A DNA stretch of 64,000 nt from Roridomyces roridus (taxonomy: Eukaryota; Basidiomycota; Agaricomycetes; Agaricales; Mycenaceae). Below, in pieces: positions 22,568 to 33,242 of the stretch (its first letter is position 1; the number at the start of each line of letters is the position of its first letter). The notes beneath the pieces are model-generated. The model had not been told where the DNA came from. It saw only the letters and a program-made list of their open reading frames with translations, and did no database searches. The position numbers and the translations under genes were made by a program. The stretch is from NCBI GenBank assembly GCA_029378245.1, contig JARKIF010000044.1, positions 248,001-312,000 of the forward strand, given 5' to 3'.

Positions 22568-24198
22568 ATGAATACCACCACCGCAAGCCTGCCAGCGACA
22601 ACTCTTGTATCCAAAAGACCTCCTCAGAAAAAGCGTCACAGTGCGTCGATTGGACCCTTCTGCCACCGTTGACTGGTGCTCATTCGTACAACAGCAAAGC
22701 CATGCAGATATTTCCAGACGGGAAGCTGCCCTCATACCGAGCAGGAGGACTGCGACTTTGCGCACGTCATTAGTGACGGGCCCCCGCCGCCTGCTCCCAA
22801 GCAGTGTCGGTACTACCTCCAGGGTAGCTGCACGAACGGTATCTGGTGCCAATACCGACACGGGGAAGCGGCCCCGGAGGAGGTTTCGCTCCTACAAGGT
22901 AAGCGTTTCGCCAGCTATCTTTGCAAAGGCTGACAAAAGTCCCCAGAATCCCCGAGTCTGAATGGACGTACTGCAGACTATGGCGGATTTGCCCCGGCCT
23001 CGCCAACGTTGTACATTCCCAGCTCCCCTGGGATCTACCCACCCTGGTCGCCATATACAGATGGCTTCCACTCTCCACTCGATTTCAATCCCCCTTCGCA
23101 CCTGCTCCCCCAGTTGGACTGCTTCTCGCCCACTCTATCACCCAACTCCCTCGAGCCCGAGACGCCTGCATCCTCACCCACTATGTCCGACAACGAGGTT
23201 TTCGAAGACGCCGCGAGTCACCACAACAACTACTTTGCGCTCCAGCAGCCAGGCTATGTGTCGTACAACGACGACAACGCTTACCCCCCGCCGCCAATGT
23301 CGCCTATCCCAGGCTTCGCGCCGGCGGTGCGGATGCAGCTGAGCGTCGTGCCTCCGCCGTCGTACGGCATGGCGCTGTATGATATCTTCAGCCCCAAGTC
23401 GGCTGGGTTCCCTTCGTCTGTGTTTTCGCCCCATTCGCAGATCAAAGGCCAGAGGGCTGCGAATTACAGAAGTAAGCTGCGTCCTTTGTCTTGCCGTATA
23501 TTTTCTGATTTTTCCAGCCAAACCTTGCAAATACTTCAAGCCTGGAAGCGTTTGTCCGAGCGGGGACGAGTGCACATTGTGAGTTCTCCGTATTTTTCTG
23601 GTATTTTTCGTTTATTCATTCGCTCGTAGCATTCACGCTGCGCCGACTGAAGACCCCAACGCTGCGGCTCACGGCCTCCCCACGAAACCAGTCACGCAGA
23701 AGGAGGAAAACATGCGCAAAGGCTTCTTCCCCATCTCCTGGCGTGTTATCGGTGGTGGTGTCCGGCTTAGTGGGAGCAGCACCAGTAGCGGCGGTAAAGG
23801 TCAGCTCAACCCTCTTGGCGTGGATTTCAGCGCTAAGCCCTCACAGAGTTCTCCGACGTTTCCGACTTTGATTCGGACTACATGGACGACCCGGTGCAGG
23901 AGACGTCGTGGGCAGAGGACCCACCTCCCGTGGGACCGGTGTCTGCCCCGGCAGTCGCTGTTGCGTTCCCGTCCTCTATTCCAGATACAGAAACGAGTCA
24001 AGACGGGGTGAGTGAATCGAGTGGAGCGACGGCCAAGGAGCGTCGTCGGGCGTCTTCTATTCCCTCGGCGCTCATGACCAGCGGGCATGTGGATATTCTT
24101 CGCGTATGTCGTTTTTTTATAGCTGCCTTCTCCGCGATGCTGACTGACTCTGAATTTAACAGCTTTTCTCTGCTGCCGAGTCGCCTGGAGGGCTCTAG
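22568..24198 (+). CDS. CCCH zinc-finger protein with three fingers
   Basis: Start MNTTTASLPATTLVSKRP. A 54-nt GT-AG intron (22641-22694) joins QKKRHT to KPCRYFQTGSC. Three CCCH fingers are visible: CRYFQTGSC...CDFAH, CRYYLQGSCTNGIWCQYRH (C-x8-C-x5-C-x3-H) and, after further introns near 23473-23518 and 23580-23628, CKYFKPGSVCPSGDECTFIH. The spacer between fingers 2 and 3 is Pro/Ser-rich with acidic patches. The C-terminal part is Ser/Thr-rich and ends SAAESPGGL. An AATAAA signal is at 24228-24233, 30 bp past the stop. Such fingers usually bind RNA and act in mRNA turnover or processing. I cannot name an orthologue. Confidence 0.82.
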
Positions 24199-24227
24199 AA
24201 TGAATCAAAATGACAATTGGACTTGAA

Positions 24228-24233
24228 AATAAA
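24228..24233 (+). terminator. Polyadenylation signal AATAAA for the CCCH gene
   Basis: A canonical hexamer 30 bp after the TAG at 24196-24198 on the same strand. Fungal genes often lack a perfect AATAAA, so this is a good but not proven signal. Confidence 0.5.
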
Positions 24234-24470
24234 GGGCTTGCTTTCGACCTTCTTTACGCCCTTTCATACGAATTTTTGTGTATATCGTAGTGAATGTATC
24301 ATACAAATTACAATTTTCTCTGGGTTGCGGACATGAGCGGAGATTTTTGATCTGATTATTTTGCTTCAGATGATGAGCCTGGACTGGTCGCCACGCAATC
24401 CTTGCAAATCCTAGAACTGCTTTTCCCGGTTTCCCTCTTCCCTCTTCCCCTCTTCCCTCTCGCTTTCGCC

Positions 24471-25472
24471 ATGTCCGTAATCGACTTGTCGCTCCCGCTG
24501 TCTGATGTGCTTAAGGAGGGCACCAAGCAGGCTCATGAGGAGGTCGAAGTGAGCCCTGCGGCCACCGCCATGCTCCGAGGGGAGCTCCCCCGAGAGGAGT
24601 ACATCCGTTTCCTCATGATGCTGTGGCACATATACGAGTACGCTCCACCTCTTTTACAGTGTCCTTGACGCTGAGACCATGTCCCAGTACCTTCGAGCGG
24701 GGCTTGGAGCGCCACCAAACTCACCCCGTCCTTGCACCCACATACAACCCGACGCTGCTCGCACGGGCCCCACCACTGTCCGCCGACATTGCCTACCTCC
24801 TCGGAGTCACTGAGGCGCAATGGAAGTCCCACCCAATCCACACCAAGCTCATGGCTGACAAGCCGCCTGCGCTGGCTACATACATTTCGGAAATACAAGC
24901 CATCTCGGACTCGCAGGACCCGTCGCCTCTGCTTGCCCATGCATATGTGCGCTACCTGGGTGATCTGAGTGGTGGACAGACGATACAGCGCGCCTTGTCC
25001 AAGGCGTATGACCTCACGCCGGGCGGAGCTGGGCTCACGTTTTACGCGTTCAAGGAGCTGCATTCGAGCAAGCCTGCGAACATTGGGGAGATGAAGAGGA
25101 TAAAGGAGTGGTTTAGGGCAAAGATGAACGAGGGTGCTGGCGACAACATGGACGTCAAGCGTGCGTTTTTAACTCTTTTTTCTACGTGTAATTGGGTTGC
25201 TGATACTACTCATAGAGGCGGTCATGTTGGAGGCATCCCGTGTCTTTGAGCTCACTGGCACCATTTTCAGCGCTGTGAGGCTTGAATCAAAGGTCGTGTA
25301 TGATGCCGACAAGGACGCGTCCGCCCCCCGTACCTTTTCAATCGCCAGCGTCTCCGCTGTTGTCCTCGCGATTTGTGTGGGGCATTTTGCACTCACCGTT
25401 GGAGGGTTCACCGGAGAACGCGGTTACGACAAACTCATTGCTATGGAGGAGTGGTTGCTTGGAAAGAACTAG
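24471..25472 (+). CDS. HMX1: Heme oxygenase, C-terminally membrane-anchored
   Basis: Heme oxygenase cleaves heme to biliverdin, CO and iron at the ER face. The ATG at 24471 gives MSVIDLSLPLSDVLKEGTKQ, then AHEEVEVSP, where His22 sits at the proximal heme-ligand position. The distal-helix signature YLGDLSGGQ is intact (near 24955-24980). Introns lie near 24639-24686 and 25161-25216. Near the C-terminus a hydrophobic segment (FSIASVSAVVLAICVGHFAL) forms a likely tail anchor, followed by about 25 residues ending EEWLLGKN. The layout matches yeast HMX1-type enzymes used in iron recovery. It is tandem with, and upstream of, dynactin p62. Confidence 0.9.
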
Positions 25473-25583
25473 TTTTATGCTACAGTTATATAGTCATATG
25501 GAGGGACTCCAGGATCTATCTTATTGCTTTAATTCGCTGCTCTCCGCTGCTATACACGAAGAGCAGACTTTGTGATCGCCATC

Positions 25584-27561
25584 ATGCCTCCGACTGTCGA
25601 CTACCACTGTCCTTGTCTCTCGCGTTCGGCCCTTCCACCACCACCCCATCTCCCATCTTCATCCTTCAACTTCCACGCTCTCAATGAACTCTTCTTTTGC
25701 GAGGAATGCGACGCGGTTCGGTGCAACCGCTGTGTCTCGGTAGAAGTCAGTGGCTACTACTGCCCAAACTGCCTCTTCGAGGTCCCAAGTGCCAGTGTAC
25801 GCGCAGAAAAGAACAGGTCATTAAGAACGCCCTCTGTCGCGTCTATCTCTCATTGACCGACCACGTAGATGCGCGCGGAATTGCTTCATGTGCCCTAATT
25901 GTCGGAATACTTTGTCTGTCGTGCCTTCGGACCCACCAGACCCCGGCGACGGACGAATGGCTATCCCGATAAGCACCATTGGAGAGCCCCCGTTCTTTCT
26001 TTACTGCAACCATTGCAGATGGGACTCGGCCGAGGTAGGTATCACATTCGAGAAACCCACCGGTCTCGCAGGTGCGTTCTTCTTCCTCTACCAAATTCCC
26101 TTTGCCTAATATCTACTTCAGCGCAACTACAAAAGTTTGAAGATTCTGCGCCCGATTCGCTCGAATTTGAACGGCTGAAGGAGCATTTTGAACCCGTCAT
26201 ACGTGCATCCTCACTCTCTTCTTCTACTACAACCGCTCCTGCTGCCCACCCCAGCAGCGCAGCGCACTCACATCGTGTTCGTACCAATTCCATCACAGCC
26301 GCTGCCTCCGCCGCTTTGGCGCGCGATATACCCGGGGTCGGCAAGCATAATCCCCTCGCACGAAGTGGGAATCGAGCTGGGGCTGGGGGGAATAAGGACA
26401 AGACGGCGAACCAGGATGAGATGCCAGAGTATCGGAGCAGGGTGGATGTCACGTCGGCTAGTAAGCTGGGTTCGGGAGGAGGGGAGATCGATGTCGAGTA
26501 CATGAGGCATTTGGAGAATGTGGGTGAGGTGGCGAGTCTCGAGCAGCGATGGATGAACAGTTGGGCGACGCCCTTGCAAGCCGCGTAAGTTCTTCTTTCA
26601 CATCTAACGCCTTCTAACAGAATACAGGGAGCTCAAGCCACTTCGAATACCACTCCACTCCAAGCGGTCCAAGCGATGTCCCGTTTGTGCTCACATCCTG
26701 ATCAAGCCTGAGCAGAAAGCACAATCTGTACGGTACAAGATCAAACTCGTCGCGTCCAACTACCTCCCTGCCATTACCGCCGCTCTGCCCCATCAACAAG
26801 ACGCTGTCGGCGATAGTTCCAAGCGCACGCTCAGCAAATCTACCGCCGCCGCCGCTGTAGCGGCAGAGGAAGAACGGAGTGCAGCAGGCATACACGCTGG
26901 CAAGACCTACCCATTCCATCTCGCGCTCACCAACATGCTGTACGACCCCATCCAAGTTCGGCTGACGGTGCAACGTGTGCACGCCCCTGCTGCACTCCCG
27001 ACTTCCGGCCGCACCTCTCCTGACAAGGCGCCAACAACGCGTCGGCCGCCGTTTGCAGTCTCGCTACCCTCGAGCTCATTCCCTATCGCTGCGTTTGCCG
27101 AGGCCTGGGAGTACGAGGACGACGAGGACGATGATATGTTTGGATTGGATGACGACGATGAGTTTGGGATCGCCGGGAGGGTTGCGGGGCGGGACAAGGA
27201 CGCAAGGGGGGCGGGGAAGGTCAAGATGGTCGGCGTGTTGGAGAAGAAGGCGAATGTGACCGTCGTGGGTGGGGAGGTGGTCATTGGTAAAGAGGCGAGA
27301 GGCAACGTCAAGGTGCGTTTCCGGCCTTTGTCTTGGTCTGCCGAAGCTAACTGTTCGTTGCAGTTCAATATGCTCGTCTCGTACACTTACCGCTCTGATG
27401 ACCCGGCGCCTTCCGAGTCGAATGACGCGGATGGACCGCCGTCAAGGGCTGCCGTCGCCAATAAACCGCCAGAGATCAAGACCTTTGCGTTTTATACGGT
27501 GGTGGATTTGGGGCCTATCATTCCTAGGGAGGAGAGTCGTGTTGTCGAGACAGACTTTTGA
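25584..27561 (+). CDS. Dynactin subunit p62 (dynactin 4)
   Basis: Component of the dynactin pointed-end complex that links dynein to cargo; RO-2 in Neurospora. Start MPPTVDYHCPCL. Paired Cys motifs typical of the p62 zinc-binding region follow: FFCEECDAVRCNRC, YYCPNCLFEV, CMCPNC-type and LYCNHCRWDS. Then come GITFEKPTGLA, an internal coiled or acidic region, LRIPLHSKRSKRCPVC after the intron near 26587-26627, and YPFHLALTNMLYDPI. The C-terminus FYTVVDLGPIIPREE matches the family end. Several short introns are present (near 25817-25871, 26069-26121 and 27313-27360). An acidic DDEDDDMFGLDDDD insert lies near 27118-27165. Confidence 0.87.
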
Positions 27562-27721
27562 GTCCTGTCGTTCTGATTGTATCATGCGCAATATGATTTT
27601 TGTGCTCATGAAGTTGCCCATGTAGATTGAGATCGTACCTCTAGGCGGGGATTGGGCAAAGAGAGGGGGGAAAAGTGGACATTATAATTTACGGACAGAA
27701 TACAGGGAAAGACGACGATTA

Positions 27722-28941
27722 TGTAGTCCAGTCGTCCCACTTGTTCTCGGCGTCCTCCCAGAACTGTGTCGGGCCCACTGCCGAGACTTCCGGGTGGGCA
27801 CGTCGGTACTCGAACTCGAGACGCTTGGTGCTCGAAAAGCCAACATAGAACCCAAGCTCGGCATCACCAACGGTGAGGTATGGCTGCTCTAAAAGGAGTT
27901 TGTGAGTCGTTCAATGAATTGAATTCGACACTCACTCTGCAGATTCTCATCAACAGCCTCGTATACAGCGAGAAGTGCGGCCTCATCATCCCTGTGACTT
28001 CCTCTCCCGTCACCGCCCGTCTTGGCCTTCTTGCTAGCTCCTTCTTCTTCTTGGTCCCTGCCAGAATTTGGACGTTTAAGATCAAGAAGAGTGCCTTGGA
28101 GAGGCAGCATTTGTTGCGCCCATGCAACGGCGACCAACCCCGGAGCATGGAACTTGAAGATGTCCCACGCAAATCGCACAAAAGTAGCCACGCAGGATAC
28201 GCTCGGGAAATCCGATTTCCTTCATATGAAAGTTATACGCCAGATCGCCCGCTGTGGACTTCAAGAACATGGGCACAATGCGTCCAGCAAACGGGGCGAA
28301 AACAAAGAGACCGGAATCCGTGTCTTGAATCCAAATCGCTACGTAGAGTGACCACGTTTCGGGCAGATTTGATGTCTTTCAGTGGATCGCCGCCGTATGC
28401 ATACAGTAAGGTCCGATTGCGGCGGCACTGGGTGACTCTTGAGCCAGGATCAAGTACAACTTGGAGTTGCGGAACGTACCCACTGCACTGCAGTTGCAGG
28501 GACAATATGGCTTGACTCGAGACACGAGGTGGCACCAGTGACGATGCACGCATCGTCTTCTAAGATCACTTCGCCCCCGTCGCTGGGGGAAAAGTACGGT
28601 AAATCTGGGGCTCGTGCAGGTTCCTGCCCTTTCCAGCGCAAGGGGATGACTGCCGGTGGTACCCAATAGTCGAAGGAGGAACAGACGCTGTAGTCGTAAA
28701 CCGGGTGGCGTTCTTCGGTGACGACAACGAACAGATAGCGTCCAGGGGACAACAGTCGATCCGGGTCAGAATTTCCGTCAGCGACGCGCTGGTGGGGCAT
28801 ATCCAGCAATTGTAGCTCTCCCCGTCTGTTATTTGCCAGGTATTCCCACAGCCGCACCGAGATCTGGGTTGACGGGAAATACTGGGAACAAGAGTAGGGG
28901 AAGGCTTGGGCTGTTTTGTTTGGGGTGATATACGGTAACAA
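27722..28941 (-). CDS. HNH-endonuclease-like protein of fungal type, 5' end unresolved
   Basis: The minus strand encodes, through several introns, VRLWEYLANNRRGELQLL, then RYLFVVVTEERHPVYDYS, then ILEDDACIVTGATSCLESSH followed by IVPA. The last segment resembles the core of fungal HNH nuclease domains (PF13391-like: C-x-TG followed by a SSHIVP/AAHI type motif). The C-terminus reads QPYLTVGDAELGFYVGFSST and ends WDDWTT before TAA at 27722-27724. Such proteins are numerous and poorly understood in Agaricomycetes. The start is unclear: the frame is open to 28941 without an ATG, and candidate ATGs at 29051 and about 28971 are in other frames, so an upstream intron is needed. Nuclease activity is inference from the motif. 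Confidence 0.6.
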
Positions 28942-29104
28942 GACCGCGTGCAGTCATTTGTGGCGGCGGAGGGTCCTGCGGACGAAGTGTGCAGGTGTGG
29001 AGGAGCGACATGAAGAGAGGGGCGAGGAGAAAAGCTATGCAGGCGCATCATCTGAATAGGAGGCGTTGGGGACCCGACTTCACAAGTTCAGAAGTTACGC
29101 GTCC

Positions 29105-29440
29105 CGTCATTGGGCTTGCCTCGGGTCAGTGTGAAGCTGCGTGAAGTGTGGTGCGAGCTGCAACGTGCTTGCGAACGAGAGACAAACGCAAGGATCAGCG
29201 CCGAGCGGCGTCACGGTAGCTCTGTCGACGACCGACGGCAGCTCTGTCGAGGTCTGCGTGCCGAGCATCCTCCAAAGCGCCTGTGCATCGGATTGACGGA
29301 GGCCGTGATGAAGTTGTCGGTGGCGGTGTGGGGCGGATGACGTCCTTGCAAGGAGTCGCATAAGGGCAGGAAACCTGAAGCTCTGGCATTCTGAGGTGGT
29401 GGTGCAAGACAGACTTCGGACTGTATGTGGCGCCTATGAT
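29105..29440 (+). pseudogene. Decayed fragment of the UPF3 3' end (flank of copy 2)
   Basis: The complement of this stretch matches the UPF3 coding 3' region at 7400-8040 in order, with internal deletions. Shared blocks include the segment ending GAGGCAAGCCCAATGACG (8020-8038) and TTGGAGGATGCTCGG (7750-7764). Gly/Arg-coding repeats are lost and the frame is broken. It lies just outside B2, as intact UPF3 lies outside B1, and is inverted with the rest of copy 2. Confidence 0.75.
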
Positions 29441-30000
29441 TGAGTCCTTTCTCTAAACTTCGCGGGCACTCATGAGCGCGCACTCGAGAAATCCAATCAA
29501 GCAAGATATATTGAGATGAGATTCGTAGAGAGACAGAGGTAGAGATATAGAGATCGAGAGATTGAGATATTAAGAGAGACTGAGAGATTGAGATAGAGAG
29601 GTAGTAAAAAGATACAAAAAAAGAAATCTATAGAGGGGCAAGCTGGATGCAGCTGCGGGTATGACCACGACCAAGAAGTGGGATGAGAGGTAGGCGACGT
29701 AGAATCCAAACGACACAAGCACGGCTCGCACTGGGGACACTGAGTTATAATGAATGGAATGAGGCAGGAAGACGCACGTCAAAGCAACAAAAACACCGTT
29801 TATGATCGGGGGCGGAGGTGAGAAGCTTGTCGGTGGCGAAAAGAATCGAGCGTCCTCGGTAATTTTCATGGCCGCACCGGGCAACTTCGCGCGTGTCCCT
29901 CCGGAATATATTCACGAATCATCTCTCGCGGTGTTTCGAGGCTCGGGCTGCGTTGGGCACTTCTTCTAGTCGTCTGGTCATCGCCGCTTGCCAATCATCT
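29441..30000. other. Downstream region of B2 with GA-rich tract and possible small hydrophobic ORF
   Basis: Counterpart of 6820-7330 in inverted orientation. Bases 29515-29605 are a GAGA-rich imperfect repeat. On the minus strand 29570-29884 an open frame of about 100 codons carries VRAVLVSFGFYVAYLSSHFL; here it is continuous, whereas copies 1 and 3 have a 1-bp difference that breaks it. Coding status is uncertain. Confidence 0.4.
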
Positions 30001-31657
30001 TCATCGAGGTCGTGGGTATAGTCGGATGGTGTTCTGATTGACGAGATCAGGGACGGAAGAAAAGGGTGGAAGATTACGAACCTTTACCATCGACGGCGAT
30101 GGTCTGGATGAGACCAAAGCAGTATCTTCAATCGGACTTTGCGTATCAACGGTGGCGCCCTTGGCATCTAAACGGGATAAGCTCGAGGCAAGGATCGAGT
30201 GCATTAGACGTACGATATAAAGGTAGGTGTAGAATGCCACTGCAGGCAGGACGATAAGCTGGGAAGGAGTTAGCAAAAGAGTTTATGGCCAAAGAGATAC
30301 TCACCATCTTCTGTCCCCAATGAAGCGACTCCCAACTTGTCGTCCACATGAACCGTATAAGCTTGTATAACTGTCTGGTTTGGACCATCCGCCAGTTGCT
30401 GTGGCGCTCCCAAGACCACCGATAGAACTCCCAAATCTCGGCCCGGGCCTCTGGAGAAGAGAAGATTTGAGGTTCCAAACTTGAAATCCAATTTTCGACA
30501 TCGAGTCCCATTGCGGCCACCTCTAGCAGCCGGATTTGAACCACCGAAATGGCGAAACAGAGTGCAGTAATGTAAGCGATGGTGCGGAGGGTGTAGGCCA
30601 TCATGTCCCGACGGTGGCGCACGTCCCAGATGAACGACCGTGCGGCCGCAGGTACGCAACCTGAAACAGCAAGCAACGTCCAAAGGCATGCCACCACGGA
30701 GTAGATAGCACAAGGACCCAGGATCATCTTCGAAATTATTGAGTCACGCAGCAGGGGAATGAAACAGGCAAAACTCACAAAGACGTCTCCCAAATTGGAA
30801 GGAAGAGACAACACGATGTTTCGCCGGAGTTGCTGGATGTTTGGAAGGTATCCGTCACGACAAGCAAAGTAGTAGAGCGCCCAGGGAACCCAGTTGAATT
30901 TGGAATAGAAGGCAAAGAGGAAACCGGGAATCACGAATGCACTCGCTAGTGGCCAACATCGTTCAATGGTATATGCGATGCGGCGACGATGACGATGAAC
31001 AAAATTGCATGCTCGTCGATGGGCAAAGACGACCACGAGACCCAAACAATGGCCTATCACCGCGAGGAGCAGTGTCTTGAGATAGTGGTAGCCATACGCG
31101 TAAATATGGCGACTAAGCGACATGGCTGCTTCAAGGCCATCTGTGAACGTGGATTCGAGCTGCTGGAGGCCGGTGTCGATGACGGGCACAACATCTGGAG
31201 TTGTGAAAGTTGGCCATTCGTAGTCGCGGGTGATGAGATATGCGAGAATGCCGAACGCGTATAGTCGGAGAAGGGTGGTGAAGGGGGCTCTCGGCGGCGA
31301 TGGTGGCGGCGACGACTCCTTTGGGCTGGACCTCGGCACGGGTGGTGCTGACGCTTGGGCGGTTGCTGACGCTTGGGCGGTTGCTGGCGCTTGGGCGGGT
31401 GCTGAAGTCTGGAGAATGGCGAAGCAGGTGACAATCGACAAAGCCGCGAGGCCTATGAGGAGATGGTAGGGAAACTCGATGGGGCTGCTGGGCGTTGGGC
31501 TCGGGATGCATCTGGTGGGCTCCAGGTAGATCTCCGTTGTACGAGTTGGCGTGTACTTGGGAGCTGCCGGTGCCGCGAGATAAGCAGCCTGCCTGGTGAC
31601 GAGGAGTCCAACGAGGGCGCGGGGGAGAGCAAAGATGGCAGAGATGGAGAAGGGCAT
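30001..31657 (-). CDS. Gene B2: unknown polytopic membrane protein, diverged copy 2
   Basis: Homologue of B1/B3 in inverted orientation. The start MPFSISAIFALPRALVGLLV aligns with B1, and membrane segments and loops are in the same order. Likely introns correspond to those of B1: a 51-nt in-frame one near 30730-30780, one near 30257-30302 (donor GTGAGT) and a 48-nt one near 30036-30083. The frame then ends NTIRLYPRPR. The Pro-rich loop is enlarged by an 18-bp minisatellite (31338-31400) encoding ATAQAS-type repeats. Similarity to B1 is high but clearly below that of B1 to B3. Conserved splice sites and frame suggest it is functional. Divergent with A2 across 160 bp. Confidence 0.75.
31338..31400. 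repeat. 18-bp coding minisatellite in B2
   Basis: GCTGACGCTTGGGCGGTT and close variants repeat about three times in tandem. They add Ala/Gln/Thr/Ser repeats to the Pro-rich loop of B2. B1 and B3 have a single unit at this site. Confidence 0.75.
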
Positions 31658-31817
31658 GGTGGTGGTATGGGATCAAGATGTAAACTGTCTCAAGCGTGAC
31701 CGTCGAGTTGTTGACACTTGTGGACGCGTTCAACTTGCCTCTAACTTCATCAGCGCTGCGAGCACGGTACGTCTCGCCCAGTGCAATTTCCCGTTTATCG
31801 CTAAGTTACCGTCCTAG
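31658..31817. promoter_or_regulatory. Shared divergent promoter of A2/B2
   Basis: 160 bp, inverted relative to copy 1, with most blocks conserved, including AAGTGTCAACAACTCGAC (as complement) and ACGCGT at 31724-31729. Conservation exceeds that of the adjoining A coding sequence. Confidence 0.5.
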
Positions 31818-32975
31818 ATGCTGCTCCTCATTCACACGCTGAAGGCGGTCTTGACCGTTCTGCAAAACACGCGTCAGACCGGTGCAACGTTGCAGGCAAT
31901 AGACACCTCTCCTCCCCATTCAGAGGCCTCTCCATCGAGCAAACCGCTGCCCTCCCCAGACACATTATCAGATGATTCACTCGTGGCGTCTTCATCCGGC
32001 CACCAGCACCAACATATTCCAACGGTCTCTGCTCATTCTCCTTCCGAGCGCGAGCTTGCGTTATATCCAGAGCTACTGCTGCTCGCCCGAGCGTTGTCGA
32101 CTTCTGCTTTTCCCTCCACACTCCCTCAATCCGTCGACTCGCCCGAGCCCATCCATGCACCAGAAGCCACCTCAAACTCTGAGACACCTCCAAAGGCGCA
32201 GCCGGCAACAGCAGAGTCCTCGAGCTTTGGGCAGCGATCTCAGCCCTTTCTCTTGGGCATGCTGACGGCGACGGCTATGTTCCAGTTGAGAGCCAGATCC
32301 CTGTCGCGCCAACAGCGGCGCAAGGCTCCTGATGTGGTTGATGTCCCACCTCAGCATCTTCGCCCCGAACGGGAGACGACCGATGACACCAACGGGACTC
32401 TCGACGTGCCCACGACGCCAGCCAATACGACCAAAACGAATAACTGCGTCTACGACAAAGCGATAGTCTCAATGCCCACCGTCCAGGCAGACGAGGCTGG
32501 ATCCTCTTCCGGCGGGCGCATGAACCTCGAGCTCGAGCGCAAGGCGGCTGTTGCCTGGCAGGGGCTGTTCCGCGGGTGGTCTGCACTGAATCGATCCCAG
32601 CGGATTGGGGCAGTCCACGCCTTGCTTGAGCGTTGTCAGCCGTGTTTTCGTGTCACCTATCGCGGCTACGAGGCAGCGCTCGACATGGTTCCCTTTCACG
32701 CGGACCCCGGCAGAGCCAAGGCTGCGTTGCTGGCGCACAAACATCTCGTTCACGTGTGGCCGCAGCTGTCCCCCAGTGATCAGGGCGTCCATCTGAGCGG
32801 GCTGGTTTTGCCAGGGCGATTTGACATCCAGGCGGCGCCTTTGGCGGAGCAGGCGATCGTGCAGGAGGAGCGGGGGAGGCAGAGGGAGGAGGAAGAAGAC
32901 AAAGAGAATTGTCCGCCTGGGCCAGATAAAGGCACAGGCAAAGCGTCTGCGATTGACGTCGACGCAGTGGGTTAG
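31818..32975 (+). CDS. Gene A2: unknown membrane-anchored protein, diverged copy 2
   Basis: Single-exon frame of 385 codons, the shortest A copy. The N-terminal hydrophobic stretch is shortened (MLLLIHTLKAVLTVLQ) and lacks the LLLQG-to-QALG segment of A1/A3. A second hydrophobic segment PFLLGMLTATAMFQL resembles A3, not A1. The C-terminal domain is kept: AWQGLFRGWSALNRSQRIGA, RCQPCF and VWPQLSPSDQGVHLSGLVL. The tail ends DKENCPP then DKGTGK. Function unknown. It is convergent with the phosphodiesterase gene to its right (267 bp between stops). Confidence 0.78.
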   Translation: MLLLIHTLKAVLTVLQNTRQTGATLQAIDTSPPHSEASPSSKPLPSPDTLSDDSLVASSSGHQHQHIPTVSAHSPSERELALYPELLLLARALSTSAFPSTLPQSVDSPEPIHAPEATSNSETPPKAQPATAESSSFGQRSQPFLLGMLTATAMFQLRARSLSRQQRRKAPDVVDVPPQHLRPERETTDDTNGTLDVPTTPANTTKTNNCVYDKAIVSMPTVQADEAGSSSGGRMNLELERKAAVAWQGLFRGWSALNRSQRIGAVHALLERCQPCFRVTYRGYEAALDMVPFHADPGRAKAALLAHKHLVHVWPQLSPSDQGVHLSGLVLPGRFDIQAAPLAEQAIVQEERGRQREEEEDKENCPPGPDKGTGKASAIDVDAVG

Positions 32976-33242
32976 TTGACCGTTTCCTTTCTTTCCTTTC
33001 CATTATCAGCAATGAACCTGTACGCATTACACCCTTTGTAGCTATTACTGTTGTACTACCCTACTGTCTTTATAACTAGATACTGTCTTCGTTAGATGAT
33101 AAACCTTGGTTGTTACGCTGAGTTGACTGCATTCAAAGTATAGAAGCAGTTCGTGAAGATTATGGAAACAGCATTATTACAATCCTAGGTACACGCAGCG
33201 TCTAGATCCAAAGTCCATCCCCTCCCTCTACATAAATCACTC

